Source: Sphaerochaeta sp.
GTDB taxonomy: Bacteria > Spirochaetota > Spirochaetia > Sphaerochaetales > Sphaerochaetaceae
Reading direction: 5' to 3'
Assembly: GCA_018399495.1 (NCBI GenBank)
Contig: JAGYOG010000025.1
Span: forward strand, 1-39,084
DNA length: 39,084 bases
Within the stretch, counting starts at the first letter, position 1. Every line of letters starts with the position of its first letter. Of this stretch, positions 7,755 through 15,421 are shown piece by piece. Below the pieces are notes generated by a model that saw only the letters and a list, made by a program, of their open reading frames with translations, did no database searches and was not told the DNA's origin. Position numbers and translations under genes: made by a program.

Positions 7755-8560
7755 CTAACTTAGCAATCTCCTGACCTGTTTCCCCTCAAACGGTGCTATC
7801 TTCACACCTCGGGTATTGCTCATTGGAGCATGTACAAGAGGACCTTCATAATGCATAAAGTCGAGCCTCTCCTTGATAAGAGCCCATGGCAACGCACCCT
7901 CTCCAACCGCCTGTCCATTGTTCTCCCGGACATGAATGCAGTGCAGGTAATAACCAGCTTGCTCGAAAGCAGCAAGCATGTCCGACTCTCGATATTCTGC
8001 TGGAAGGTATCAAGATCAATTCCACAGCTTGGATGATTGACTGCCCGTACAAACTGCAAAGCATCAGAAGCAGTATTCATAAAGAAGTGTTCGTAACGAT
8101 TTACCGGGCGGATGTTCAATAAGACATCCTCATCCTCAGCAATGATGGCTAAGGTCCTCAAGCTACCTACACTTGTCTGAATAATCTCTCCTTCATGCTT
8201 CAAGTGAAGTAAAGGAGGAATGACGTGTAGAAAGGCCCGCTTAGGCTCCCGCCACCCATCTGCCCAATGTTCCTGATGATTTTTTCAACTGTGAAAGTCC
8301 CCTCTTTCTCACCTCTTCATCCAGGGATGAAAGATCGTAGAGAGGGCCAAGAGCAAGTGAATAGGAAAGATCGAGTTGAAATTCTGGCTTCCAAGGATAT
8401 GCGTTTAAGCCCAAGGATAGATAAGGAGAGCAAACTGTTCTCCATTAATTTCGAGCAGATTGTATTCGAGCTCTCTCGCTTTTGGAGAACATCAGATAGG
8501 CAGTGATATCAACGTTCCCAGATTCTGCAAACCGAGTTCGTGTACACCAACTCTTCTCAT
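7755..8560 (-). pseudogene. Sugar-phosphate isomerase/epimerase (TIM barrel), decayed
   Basis: Pieces in all three minus-strand frames read as one protein of about 268 residues in order. From the ATG at 8560 these are MRRVGVHELGLQNLG, then NVDITAYLMFSKSERAR, LGLNAYPWKPEFQLDLSYSL, MKHEGEIIQTSVGSLRTLAI with NIRPVNRYEHFFMNT, AVNHPSCGIDLDTF, and finally YYLHCIHVRENNGQAVGEGALPW to the stop at 7755. The metal-site style (NRYE, HPS-GI-LDTFHxx, HVRENN) matches xylose-isomerase-like TIM-barrel epimerases such as the D-tagatose/psicose 3-epimerase group. At least four frame changes and internal stops separate the pieces, so it is a pseudogene. Its partner downstream is the KdgF-like cupin. Confidence 0.8.
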
Positions 8561-8564
8561 ATAG

Positions 8565-8592
8565 AAAACCCTCTACTACAGTATAGCAGAGG
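8565..8592 (-). terminator. Probable terminator after acetolactate decarboxylase
   Basis: Hairpin CCTCT-CTA / TAG-AGAGG with one mismatch and a five-base loop. On the minus strand it is followed by GTTTTC. It lies 37 bases beyond the second in-frame stop of the decarboxylase and just before the epimerase pseudogene. Confidence 0.4.
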
Positions 8593-8736
8593 AGTATGGG
8601 AGGAAACCAGACAAGCATCTCTTTCGCCCTAGGGCTTGGCTACACCCTCAATAGCAAGCGTTTCTTCTCTTTCGTCGTCAGCAATATCCATCGCTGCAAA
8701 AGAACTGCTAGAAGGAAGAATGAGCTGGATACTTCT

Positions 8737-9441
8737 TCATATCTCCCATTCCAATTTCTTCCCTTGAACAAGCGAGGCCTCCAGTAGATGGCCCTTGCTT
8801 CGATCTTCAGAAAGAAAGTGCAAATGCCACCCCGGCAGGTTGATTCCTTCAACATAGGCAGGACTACGGAACGCAACAATTGTTCCTTCCACCTGCTCAT
8901 ACGTGTACTCCTTTTGCGTTGAGGCAATGACAGAAAGTGGACGATAAGGCTTTTGTTGGGATGGAACACTACGTACCCGTATATGGCTGAATAACCCTTG
9001 CACTTTCGCTACATAAAAACGATTGAAATCATTGGTAGTTTCTGCAATACATGCATCCATCGCATTTTTCAAGATCTCAATGTCTGCAATCGCACTATAT
9101 GGTTTCACCACCACATCTGGTTCAAACGTTGTTGCAACAGCAAAGGGCACCATAACCTGGTCATCCATTATTTCTACAGAGCCGTCAGCCTTGGCTTTAT
9201 ACACTTCCCCATCGAGGAAAATCATCTCACCATCGAGGGTATCAAAGGTACCAATACCGGTATCACCGTGAGACTTCAAGGTACCCACCGACACAAATCC
9301 ATCATACTCACCCTGTAGTAATGCATTAAGCACCGATACCTGATAAAGGTTGTCTTCACTGGGAAGCGAGGAACAACCAGTGAAAAATAGTACAAGAATG
9401 ACCAGGATGACCCCATATGCTATACGATTCTTCCACCCCAT
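8737..9441 (-). CDS. Alpha-acetolactate decarboxylase, lipoprotein form, C-terminus cut by TGA
   Basis: Converts 2-acetolactate to acetoin and CO2. Family blocks: YQVSVLNALLQGEYDG, GDTGIGTFDTLDGEMIFLDGEVYKAKADG, VPFAVATTF, FYVAKVQGLFSHIRVRSVP and the metal site PGWHLHFLSEDRSKGH (three His). The 234 residues start at 9441 behind AGGGGGTG and open with a signal peptide and lipobox LFFTGC, so the enzyme is probably membrane-anchored outside the cytoplasm, as in some bacterial homologues. The frame stops at TGA 8739-8737, but the same frame continues for 35 more codons (IQLILPSSSSFAAMDIADD...) to TAG at 8629-8631, matching the expected family tail. The TGA therefore looks like a recent nonsense mutation. 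Activity of the shortened protein is uncertain. Confidence 0.85.
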   Translation of the reverse strand: MGWKNRIAYGVILVILVLFFTGCSSLPSEDNLYQVSVLNALLQGEYDGFVSVGTLKSHGDTGIGTFDTLDGEMIFLDGEVYKAKADGSVEIMDDQVMVPFAVATTFEPDVVVKPYSAIADIEILKNAMDACIAETTNDFNRFYVAKVQGLFSHIRVRSVPSQQKPYRPLSVIASTQKEYTYEQVEGTIVAFRSPAYVEGINLPGWHLHFLSEDRSKGHLLEASLVQGKKLEWEI

Positions 9442-9565
9442 CACAACACCCCCTGCAAATGTAAGCATAGGGTGTGCTGAAGGAGGGAGCAAGAAAAACA
9501 TATCACATAATCCAATAAAAAAGTTGAATCGATTATTCACCCCATGATTCTAAACGACTATTATC

Positions 9566-9631
9566 ACTTTTATCCTACTACTATAAAAGTTTAAATACCA
9601 ACTACTAATTTATTAGTCAATATGGTATATT
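9566..9631 (+). promoter_or_regulatory. Promoter with two inverted repeats before the DUF89 gene
   Basis: Two dyads: ACTTTTAT-N9-ATAAAAGT (9566-9590) and ACTAATTTATTAGT (9604-9617). They are followed by an extended -10, TGG-TATATT (9623-9631). +1 would fall at 9638/9639, on or next to the start ATG, and no Shine-Dalgarno is visible. The -35 is weak. The second dyad overlaps the -35 position, as expected for a repressor site. Confidence 0.45.
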
Positions 9632-9638
9632 CGCTCTC

Positions 9639-10523
9639 ATGAATACTACACTTAATTGTATCCCCTGTTTTTTCAATCAGGTACTCGCGTCAGGAAAACT
9701 TTTGGGACTTTCCCCTGAATCAATCAAATATATCATGGACGAAGTCGGAAATGAACTTAAGAATTTTCCCTTGGACATGCCTCCTCCAGCCATGGCTTAC
9801 CATATACAACGACTGTTTGTGGAGAAATCGGAAGAGAACGATCCCTATCGTACTGTAAAAATCATGAGCAATACACAAGCGCTTGCAGTAATCGACGATT
9901 TGAGAACCATAGTAAAGAATTCCCAAAATCCGCTGAAAACCGCTGTGAAACTTGCATGCGCTGGAAATATCATCGATTATGGAGCATTCCCCAACGGTAT
10001 TAACGTACAGGCAGAAATCACAAAAATTCTGGAACAGTCGCAAGATGCAGAAGAAGAGGGGTCTCCTTCTTTATTTGATTTCGATACCTTCAAGCAGTCT
10101 CTCAGTTCTGCAAAACGAGTGATGTATATCGGGGACAATGCTGGGGAAATCGTTTTTGACAGGGTTCTCTTGGAAACTATTGCAAAAGAATTCCCACAAA
10201 TTGAACTGTATTTTGTCACGAGGGGAAAACCGATACTTAATGATGTGTTGGTCAAGGATGCCATGGATTGCGGACTCGATTCGGTTGCTAAGATTGTTTC
10301 CAGCGGGAACAGAACCCCTGGGCTGATCCTCAGCGAGGCTGACCCTGATTTCTTGAAACTGTACCATGAGGCAGACATGATCATCAGCAAAGGGCAAGGC
10401 AACTATGAAGCGCTCTCCCAAGCTGAAGGACCAATATTTTTTCTCTTCATCATCAAGTGTGAAGTGATCATGCAACTTATCGGAGGGTCGAAGATGGAGC
10501 TGGTACTTAAGAGGAATACCTAG
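9639..10523 (+). CDS. DUF89 / ARMT1-like metal-dependent phosphatase family protein
   Basis: 294 residues, full length. N-terminal Cys pair in NCIPCFFNQVLA, then a helical region, and the Rossmann-like C-terminal domain with RVMYIGDNAGEIVFDRVLLE (DNAGE motif, ~residue 170), FVTRGKPILNDV and DMIISKGQGNYEAL. Bacterial and plant members hydrolyse phosphate from damaged or side-product sugar phosphates in a metal-dependent way, so a housekeeping role near sugar-phosphate enzymes is plausible. The ATG lacks a ribosome-binding site and lies at the predicted +1. It is followed directly by an AraC remnant. Confidence 0.8.
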   Translation: MNTTLNCIPCFFNQVLASGKLLGLSPESIKYIMDEVGNELKNFPLDMPPPAMAYHIQRLFVEKSEENDPYRTVKIMSNTQALAVIDDLRTIVKNSQNPLKTAVKLACAGNIIDYGAFPNGINVQAEITKILEQSQDAEEEGSPSLFDFDTFKQSLSSAKRVMYIGDNAGEIVFDRVLLETIAKEFPQIELYFVTRGKPILNDVLVKDAMDCGLDSVAKIVSSGNRTPGLILSEADPDFLKLYHEADMIISKGQGNYEALSQAEGPIFFLFIIKCEVIMQLIGGSKMELVLKRNT

Positions 10524-10756
10524 GAACCTTTGCAGCCCTAACTGAAGAGAACCCTGCATCAGCACATGGCCCGTCATGCGGCTATCTGTATACCTTTGCT
10601 TGCTTTCTCTCCCTTCCTGCCGATGTTTCCAAGTGGTCAGAGAAATCCTTGTTGTCAAAACCCTCAAACAACACTTATGTATGCGAGTCACTGCAATACA
10701 TTCAGGACCATTGCTCCAACTATCTGATGCCTTTCCGGTCCCATGTACGTACATAG
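10511..10756 (+). pseudogene. Fragment of an AraC-family regulator (central part)
   Basis: An 81-codon open frame without a start codon: EEYLGTFAALTEEN, HGPSCGYLYTFACFLSLP, then VCESLQYIQDHCSNYL, ending at TAG 10754-10756. The order matches the region of arabinose-type AraC proteins between the sensor domain and the first helix-turn-helix (helical dimerisation segment, then 'ALxYIxxHxxxxL'). Both the cupin sensor and the DNA-binding domain are missing. It is a degraded remnant; the assignment rests on pattern recognition only. Confidence 0.4.
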
Positions 10757-10872
10757 GGGCATAAACAACAAGAGGAAAACGTCAGGTACTTTCCATCAAG
10801 TCCCCATATACCAATCAGATACAGCCCCTTTACCATGACGCCTCCCCGCTCTTCAATTTGTATCATACTAAA
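10757..10872. other. Spacer upstream of the RpiR promoter
   Basis: About 115 bases with no coding character and no hairpin of note, completing the gene-free stretch from 10524 to 10936. Confidence 0.3.
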
Positions 10873-10918
10873 TGAATATTTTTTTCTCATTGCCTGAATA
10901 TTTATTTCATACTATACT
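10873..10918 (+). promoter_or_regulatory. Promoter and double operator of the RpiR-family regulator
   Basis: -35 TTGCCT (10890-10895), 17-base spacer, -10 TATACT (10913-10918). A 15-bp palindrome TGAATATTTATTTCA (10895-10909) fills the spacer. A 13/15 match (TGAATATTTTTTTCT, 10873-10887) lies exactly 22 bases upstream, two helical turns away. The shape TGAA-N7-TTCA resembles sites of RpiR/HexR-type regulators, so autoregulation is likely. Confidence 0.6.
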
Positions 10919-10936
10919 GAATACAAGAGGATCCTC

Positions 10937-11779
10937 ATGCAAGAAGTAAGTGCCATCTATACGATCAGGAGCAAGTACCATACGCTCAGTGCAAAAGAGA
11001 AGAAGATTGCTGACTTCATCCTTGAACATCCCAAGGAATCGGTCAATCCAAGCATTGAGAAATTGGCTGAGAGAATTGGGATCAGTGAATCAACCATGGT
11101 TCGCTTTGCCCGTAAACTTGGGTACACTGGATACCAGCGCTTCCGTATCGCCCTTGCAAGGGAAACCATCCCAAAAAATGAGCAACTTTTTGAAACAGAA
11201 GTAACCGAGGGTGAAGAGGTGGTGGACATGGTCTTCAAGAATGCACAACATACCCTTGCAGAAACACTGGGAGGCATTGACCGTAAGGCAATCAAGGAAA
11301 CCGCCAAATTGATAGCCAAGGCTCGCTCAGTATTTCTCATGGGCCTCGGGGGTTCCAATACCCTCGCCCAGGATGCGTATCATAAATTTATAAGAACAGG
11401 AATCAACTGTCAGTATGCTGCTGACTTTCATATGCAGCTGATGCTTGCCAGTCAAGCAACAAAAGACGATGTTGCCATGATCGTAAGCCACACCGGCGAG
11501 GGCTATGACACTCTTGCCTTGGCAGAAGAACTCAGAAACAATGGGACCAAGTTACTTGTTTTAACCAGCAATGGACGCTCCCCTCTAGCGAAACTGGGAG
11601 ACTATGTATTGTCAGTAAGCCCTTGTTGTTCGAAAATTGTCGCAGAATCCTTCTCCGCCAGAATTACCTCCTTGGTTCTCATTGATGTCCTGTACGTGGA
11701 AATCCTTGAACTCATGGAGAATACCGGGGTGGAGAATCTGAATAAAATGAGAAATGTTATCGCAAAACGAAGAATTTAA
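10937..11779 (+). CDS. RpiR/HexR-family transcriptional regulator (HTH + SIS)
   Basis: 280 residues. N-terminal HTH_6 domain (KIADFILEHPKESVNPSIEKLAER and ISESTMVRFARKLGYTGYQRFRI, residues 20-75). The sugar-phosphate-binding SIS domain covers residues ~120-250 (SVFLMGLGGSNTLAQDAYHKF, DDVAMIVSHTGEG, LLVLTSNGRSPLAKLGDYVL). GAGGA lies upstream of the ATG. It heads a plus-strand group with the gnd pseudogene, KDG kinase and two oxidoreductases, so it most likely responds to a sugar phosphate of the KDG or pentose-phosphate route. The double palindrome in its own promoter suggests self-control. Activator or repressor mode is not known. Confidence 0.9.
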   Translation: MQEVSAIYTIRSKYHTLSAKEKKIADFILEHPKESVNPSIEKLAERIGISESTMVRFARKLGYTGYQRFRIALARETIPKNEQLFETEVTEGEEVVDMVFKNAQHTLAETLGGIDRKAIKETAKLIAKARSVFLMGLGGSNTLAQDAYHKFIRTGINCQYAADFHMQLMLASQATKDDVAMIVSHTGEGYDTLALAEELRNNGTKLLVLTSNGRSPLAKLGDYVLSVSPCCSKIVAESFSARITSLVLIDVLYVEILELMENTGVENLNKMRNVIAKRRI

Positions 11780-11798
11780 GATGAGGAGTCATATACAA

Positions 11799-13248
11799 AT
11801 GAAAGCAAACATCGGCCTTATCGGCCTTGCTGTAATGGGAGAGAACCTGGTACTCAATATGGAGAGCAAAGGGTTCAGTGTCGCTGTCTACAACCGTAGT
11901 ATCGCAAAAGTCGATGCCTTCCTTGACTCCAGGGCAAAAGGAAAGAACATTATCGGTACCCACAGCCTTGAGGAGCTTGTTGAAAATCTGGAACGCCCAG
12001 GAAAAAGTAATGATGATGGTGAAGGCAGGAATGCTGTCGACGAGACCATTGAAAAAGCTCATCCCCCTCCTGGAAGCAGGAGATATCATCATTGATGGAG
12101 GAAACTCTAACTATGAAGACAGTGAGCGAAGAATGGCCTTGGTTGAAAGCAAAGGCTTGCTCTATATAGGAACAGGGGTATCGGGTGGGCAAAGAAGGAG
12201 CCCTCATGGGACCCTCCATCATGCCTGAGGCTCAAAGCCAGCATGGGAGGCAGTAAAGCCCATACTCCAAGGCATCAGTGCAATATGTACATGGCGAGCC
12301 CTGTTGTGATTGGATTGGAAAGTGATAAGTGCAGGCCACTATGTGAAGATGGTACACAACGGCATCGAGTATGGTGACATGCAGCTTATCGGTGAGATCT
12401 ACGACCTGATGCATCGCCTCTTGAAGCTAGATAATGAAAGTATGCAAAGCATCTTCTCCGATTGGAATGAAGGAGACCTGGATAGCTACCTAATCGAGAT
12501 CACCAAGGACATCCTTGGCTATAAGGAAGAGGATGGAACCTTCCTCCTCGACAAAATCCTTGATACGGCTGGACAAAAAGGGACCGGTAAATGGACCGGT
12601 ATCAGCGCACTCCATGAAAGTGTTCCCTTGACCTTGATCGTTGAGTCTGTCTTCGCAAGAAGTGTTTCCAGCCAGAAAGACGAACGCCTTGCTGCCAGCA
12701 AAGTGTACGGCCTAGCACCAAATCATCCTGTTTCAGATCCGAAAGCATTCGTTACCATGCTTGGTAAGGCACTCTATGCTGCGAAGATCATCAGCTACGC
12801 ACAGGGATTCAGTTTGATCAAGACAGCGGGAGAGACAAACAACTGGGACCTGAACCTAGGAGGGATTGCTCTGCTTTGGAGAGGGGGTTGTATCATCCGC
12901 TCTGCATTCCTGGATAAGATCAGCCAGGCCTTCACCAAGAATCCCATGCTGCAGAATTTGATCATGGACCCTTACTTTGTGCAGATCCTGAAGGAGAATC
13001 ATCAGAGTCTGAGAGAAGTAGTCTCTGCTGCTGCGTTGAATGGGATTCCCATCCCGTCCTTGAGTGCTGCCCTTTCATGGTTTGACAGCTACAGAACTGA
13101 ACGCCTGCCGGCTAATCTGCTGCAGGCACAGCGTGACTATTTTGGGGCCCATACGTATGAACGTGTAGACAAGAAGCGGGGAAAGTTCTTCCACACAAAC
13201 TGGACTGGTCGTGGCGGTGATACCGCCAGTACCACCTATTCCGTATAA
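11799..13248 (+). pseudogene. gnd: 6-phosphogluconate dehydrogenase, multiply frameshifted
   Basis: Would convert 6-phosphogluconate to ribulose-5-phosphate with NADPH formation. Start ATG at 11799 behind GAGGAG. The N-terminal Rossmann part (IGLIGLAVMGENLVLNM) is intact to ~12000. The frame then changes around 12000, 12040, 12060, 12185, 12230 and 12290-12320, although homologous segments remain readable in order (VMMMVKAG, VDETIEK, LIPLLEAGDIIIDGGNSNY, GALMGPSIMP, SKPAWEAVKPILQGISAI). From 12310 to 13248 one clean frame carries the catalytic and C-terminal domains (HYVKMVHNGIEYGDMQ, GTGKWTGISALHE, RDYFGAHTYERVDKKRG). Damage confined to the first third is odd: either clustered mutations or local sequence errors. 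Resequencing would decide. Confidence 0.85.
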
Positions 13249-13267
13249 GCACAATGGAGGTTTGCAG

Positions 13268-14368
13268 ATGGCATCAATTCCACTCATGAAAAAAGAGAAC
13301 GCATCCTTGGATTTTCTCTCACTTGGAGCCTTGGTTGTTCGTCTCGACCCAGGTGTAATTCCTTTCGAATATGCCCAGAATCTTGACTTGCATGTATCAG
13401 GCGGAGAGTATAATGTCGCTGCAAACCTAAGCAGGGCCTTCGGGCAAAGAACAGCCATTGCATGTGCAATGGTAGATTACCCACTCGGGCAGAAAATTGA
13501 GAGTGAAGTCAGGAGAATGGGGGTACAAGCGTTTTACAAGCGCTTTGCCCATGATGGGGTCAGGGGCCCCAATATGGCCCATGTGTACAGCGACCGAGGG
13601 CAAGGACTCCGCGCCCCTGTGGTTTTCTACAACCGGAGCAACGAGGCGGCATCCTTACTCACCGAGGACAGCTTCGACTGGAATGCCATCTTCGCAAACA
13701 AGGTCAGGTGGTTCCACAGCGGAGGCATCTTCAGTGCACTCTCCCCTGCCATCCCTTCCTTGATCATCCGTGCGATGAAAAAAGCAAAGGAACAGGGAGC
13801 CATCATCTCCTTCGATCTTAACTACCGTGGAAAGCTTTGGAAGTCAATCACTGAAGCGGGTCAAGATCCCCAGAAAGTAGCGCAGGAAACACTCTCTTCA
13901 ATCGTTGAACATGTTGATGTACTCATCGGCAATGAAGAGGATCTCCAGCTCGGTTTGGGGCTCAAGGGACCGGAAGTACACAAGAGTGATAAACTCGACC
14001 CATCCTCGTTCTATGCGATGATGGAGACAGTTGCAAAGCGGTTCCCCCAGATAAAAGCAGTTGCAACCACCATGCGGGAAGTACAATCAACCAACCGACA
14101 CCGCTGGAGTGCCGTACTCTATCTCAATGGAAAGGGATATCAGGCACCAACCTGTGAGCTGGATATCCTTGACCGGGTTGGAGGTGGTGATGGATTTGCC
14201 AGTGGCCTTATATATGGTTTGCTGGAAGGAAAAGAACCGGAGGAAGCACTACGTTTGGGTTGGGCTCATGGAGCTCTCCTGACCAGTTATCCCGGCGATA
14301 CCACCATGGCCAGTTTGGCCCAGGTGGAGGCACTTGCCCAAGGTGGCAGTGCACGAATTCAGAGGTAA
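13268..14368 (+). CDS. kdgK: 2-keto-3-deoxygluconate kinase (PfkB family)
   Basis: 366 residues. Phosphorylates KDG to KDPG. PfkB signatures: the N-terminal sugar site LHVSGGEYNVAANLSRAFG (~residues 40-58), FDLNYRGKLW in the middle, HVDVLIGNEEDL, and the catalytic/anion-hole motif DRVGGGDGFASGLIYGL (GGGD in place of the usual GAGD, catalytic Asp retained). GGAGG lies 7 bases before the start. It follows the gnd pseudogene by 19 bases and runs 2 bases into the dehydrogenase gene, so the three are one transcript. The partner KDPG aldolase in this window is only a remnant, so KDPG must be cleaved by another copy, or the kinase acts on a different sugar. Confidence 0.82.
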   Translation: MASIPLMKKENASLDFLSLGALVVRLDPGVIPFEYAQNLDLHVSGGEYNVAANLSRAFGQRTAIACAMVDYPLGQKIESEVRRMGVQAFYKRFAHDGVRGPNMAHVYSDRGQGLRAPVVFYNRSNEAASLLTEDSFDWNAIFANKVRWFHSGGIFSALSPAIPSLIIRAMKKAKEQGAIISFDLNYRGKLWKSITEAGQDPQKVAQETLSSIVEHVDVLIGNEEDLQLGLGLKGPEVHKSDKLDPSSFYAMMETVAKRFPQIKAVATTMREVQSTNRHRWSAVLYLNGKGYQAPTCELDILDRVGGGDGFASGLIYGLLEGKEPEEALRLGWAHGALLTSYPGDTTMASLAQVEALAQGGSARIQR

Positions 14369-14370
14369 TA

Positions 14371-15414
14371 ATGCAAGCTCTTATTCTCACTGACTACAAG
14401 AAATTGGAAATTCAGGATGTGAAGCGTCCTGTCATCGCTTCCCCTACCCAGGTGCTCATCCGCATCAAGGCAGCTGCCATCTGTGGGAGCGATGTTCATG
14501 GATATGATGGTTCAAGCGGACGTCGTCGTCCCCCCATCATTATGGGGCATGAAGGGAGCGGCATCATCGAGGAAGTGGGATCGATGGTTACCAGCTTTGC
14601 CGTTGGGGATCGTGTTACCTTTGACTCAACCATCTACTGTGGTACCTGTTCCTACTGCAGACAAGGGTTGTTCAATCTCTGTGACAATCGCAGGGTGCTC
14701 GGAGTAAGTTGCGAGGAGTACAAACAGGACGGCATTTTCGCTGAGTATGCCTTGGTGGAAGAACGTGTCCTGTTTCATCTCCCACCCTCATTGGATTTCA
14801 TACAGGCATCCCTCGCTGAACCAGCAGGGGTAGCAGCCCATGCAATCTCACTAGCCAATATTTCCCTCGCTGATGATGTTGCAGTGGTAGGAGCTGGTTT
14901 GATCGGACTCTTGATCATCAAACTGCTGAGAACCATGACCAGTGGAACCATCATTGCATTGGACCTTGATGAGAACAGAAGGAAAAAGGCACTGGAAGTA
15001 GGTGCAGACAAAGCATTTGATCCCACCGACAGTGATATGCTCTCAAATGTTCAGCAGATAACTGACCGGCAGATGCTCCCCCTTGTCTTTGAGGCGGTTG
15101 GGGCTACCGCTCCAATCCAAACAGCCCTCTCCTTGGTAAAAAAAGGAGGAGAGGTAGTTCTGGTCGGAAACATCACTCCAGAGATCAAGATTCCGCTGCA
15201 GAACGTTGTAACCCGACAGATCAGACTCCAGGGAACATGTGCGATCAACGGGGAATATCCATCCGTCCTGAAGATGATGGCGAACAAGACGCTGGTGGTG
15301 GATGACATAATCAGCAAGGTGGTACCACTTGAAGAAGGCCCACTTTGGTTCAACAAACTCTACAATCGTGAAGAAGACCTGCTCAAGGTTGTACTGGTTC
15401 CCGGTAAAAAGTGA
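14371..15414 (+). CDS. Zinc-dependent alcohol/polyol dehydrogenase (MDR family)
   Basis: 347 residues. Catalytic zinc site in AAAICGSDVHGYDG and GHEGSG; structural zinc cysteines in YCGTCSYCRQGLFNLC; Rossmann motif VAVVGAGLIGLLIIKLL (~residue 175). This pattern is shared by threonine, sorbitol and galactitol-1-phosphate dehydrogenases. The context (KDG kinase upstream, Gfo/Idh oxidoreductase downstream) favours oxidation of a sugar acid or polyol to a keto sugar. AGAGG precedes the ATG, and the gap to the kinase stop is two bases, so translation is probably coupled. Confidence 0.85.
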   Translation: MQALILTDYKKLEIQDVKRPVIASPTQVLIRIKAAAICGSDVHGYDGSSGRRRPPIIMGHEGSGIIEEVGSMVTSFAVGDRVTFDSTIYCGTCSYCRQGLFNLCDNRRVLGVSCEEYKQDGIFAEYALVEERVLFHLPPSLDFIQASLAEPAGVAAHAISLANISLADDVAVVGAGLIGLLIIKLLRTMTSGTIIALDLDENRRKKALEVGADKAFDPTDSDMLSNVQQITDRQMLPLVFEAVGATAPIQTALSLVKKGGEVVLVGNITPEIKIPLQNVVTRQIRLQGTCAINGEYPSVLKMMANKTLVVDDIISKVVPLEEGPLWFNKLYNREEDLLKVVLVPGKK

Positions 15415-15421
15415 GGAAAAT

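Noticed and set aside
682-8739. In-frame TAG (AraC) and TGA (acetolactate decarboxylase) as evidence of stop-codon reassignment
   Set aside because: Dozens of neighbouring genes end normally at TAG, TGA and TAA with tight spacing, and the same pseudogenes also carry frameshifts, so nonsense mutation is simpler.
10071-10754. Minus-strand open frame over the DUF89 3' end and the downstream spacer
   Set aside because: No coding character or motif; the plus strand explains the DUF89 part and the AraC-like fragment.
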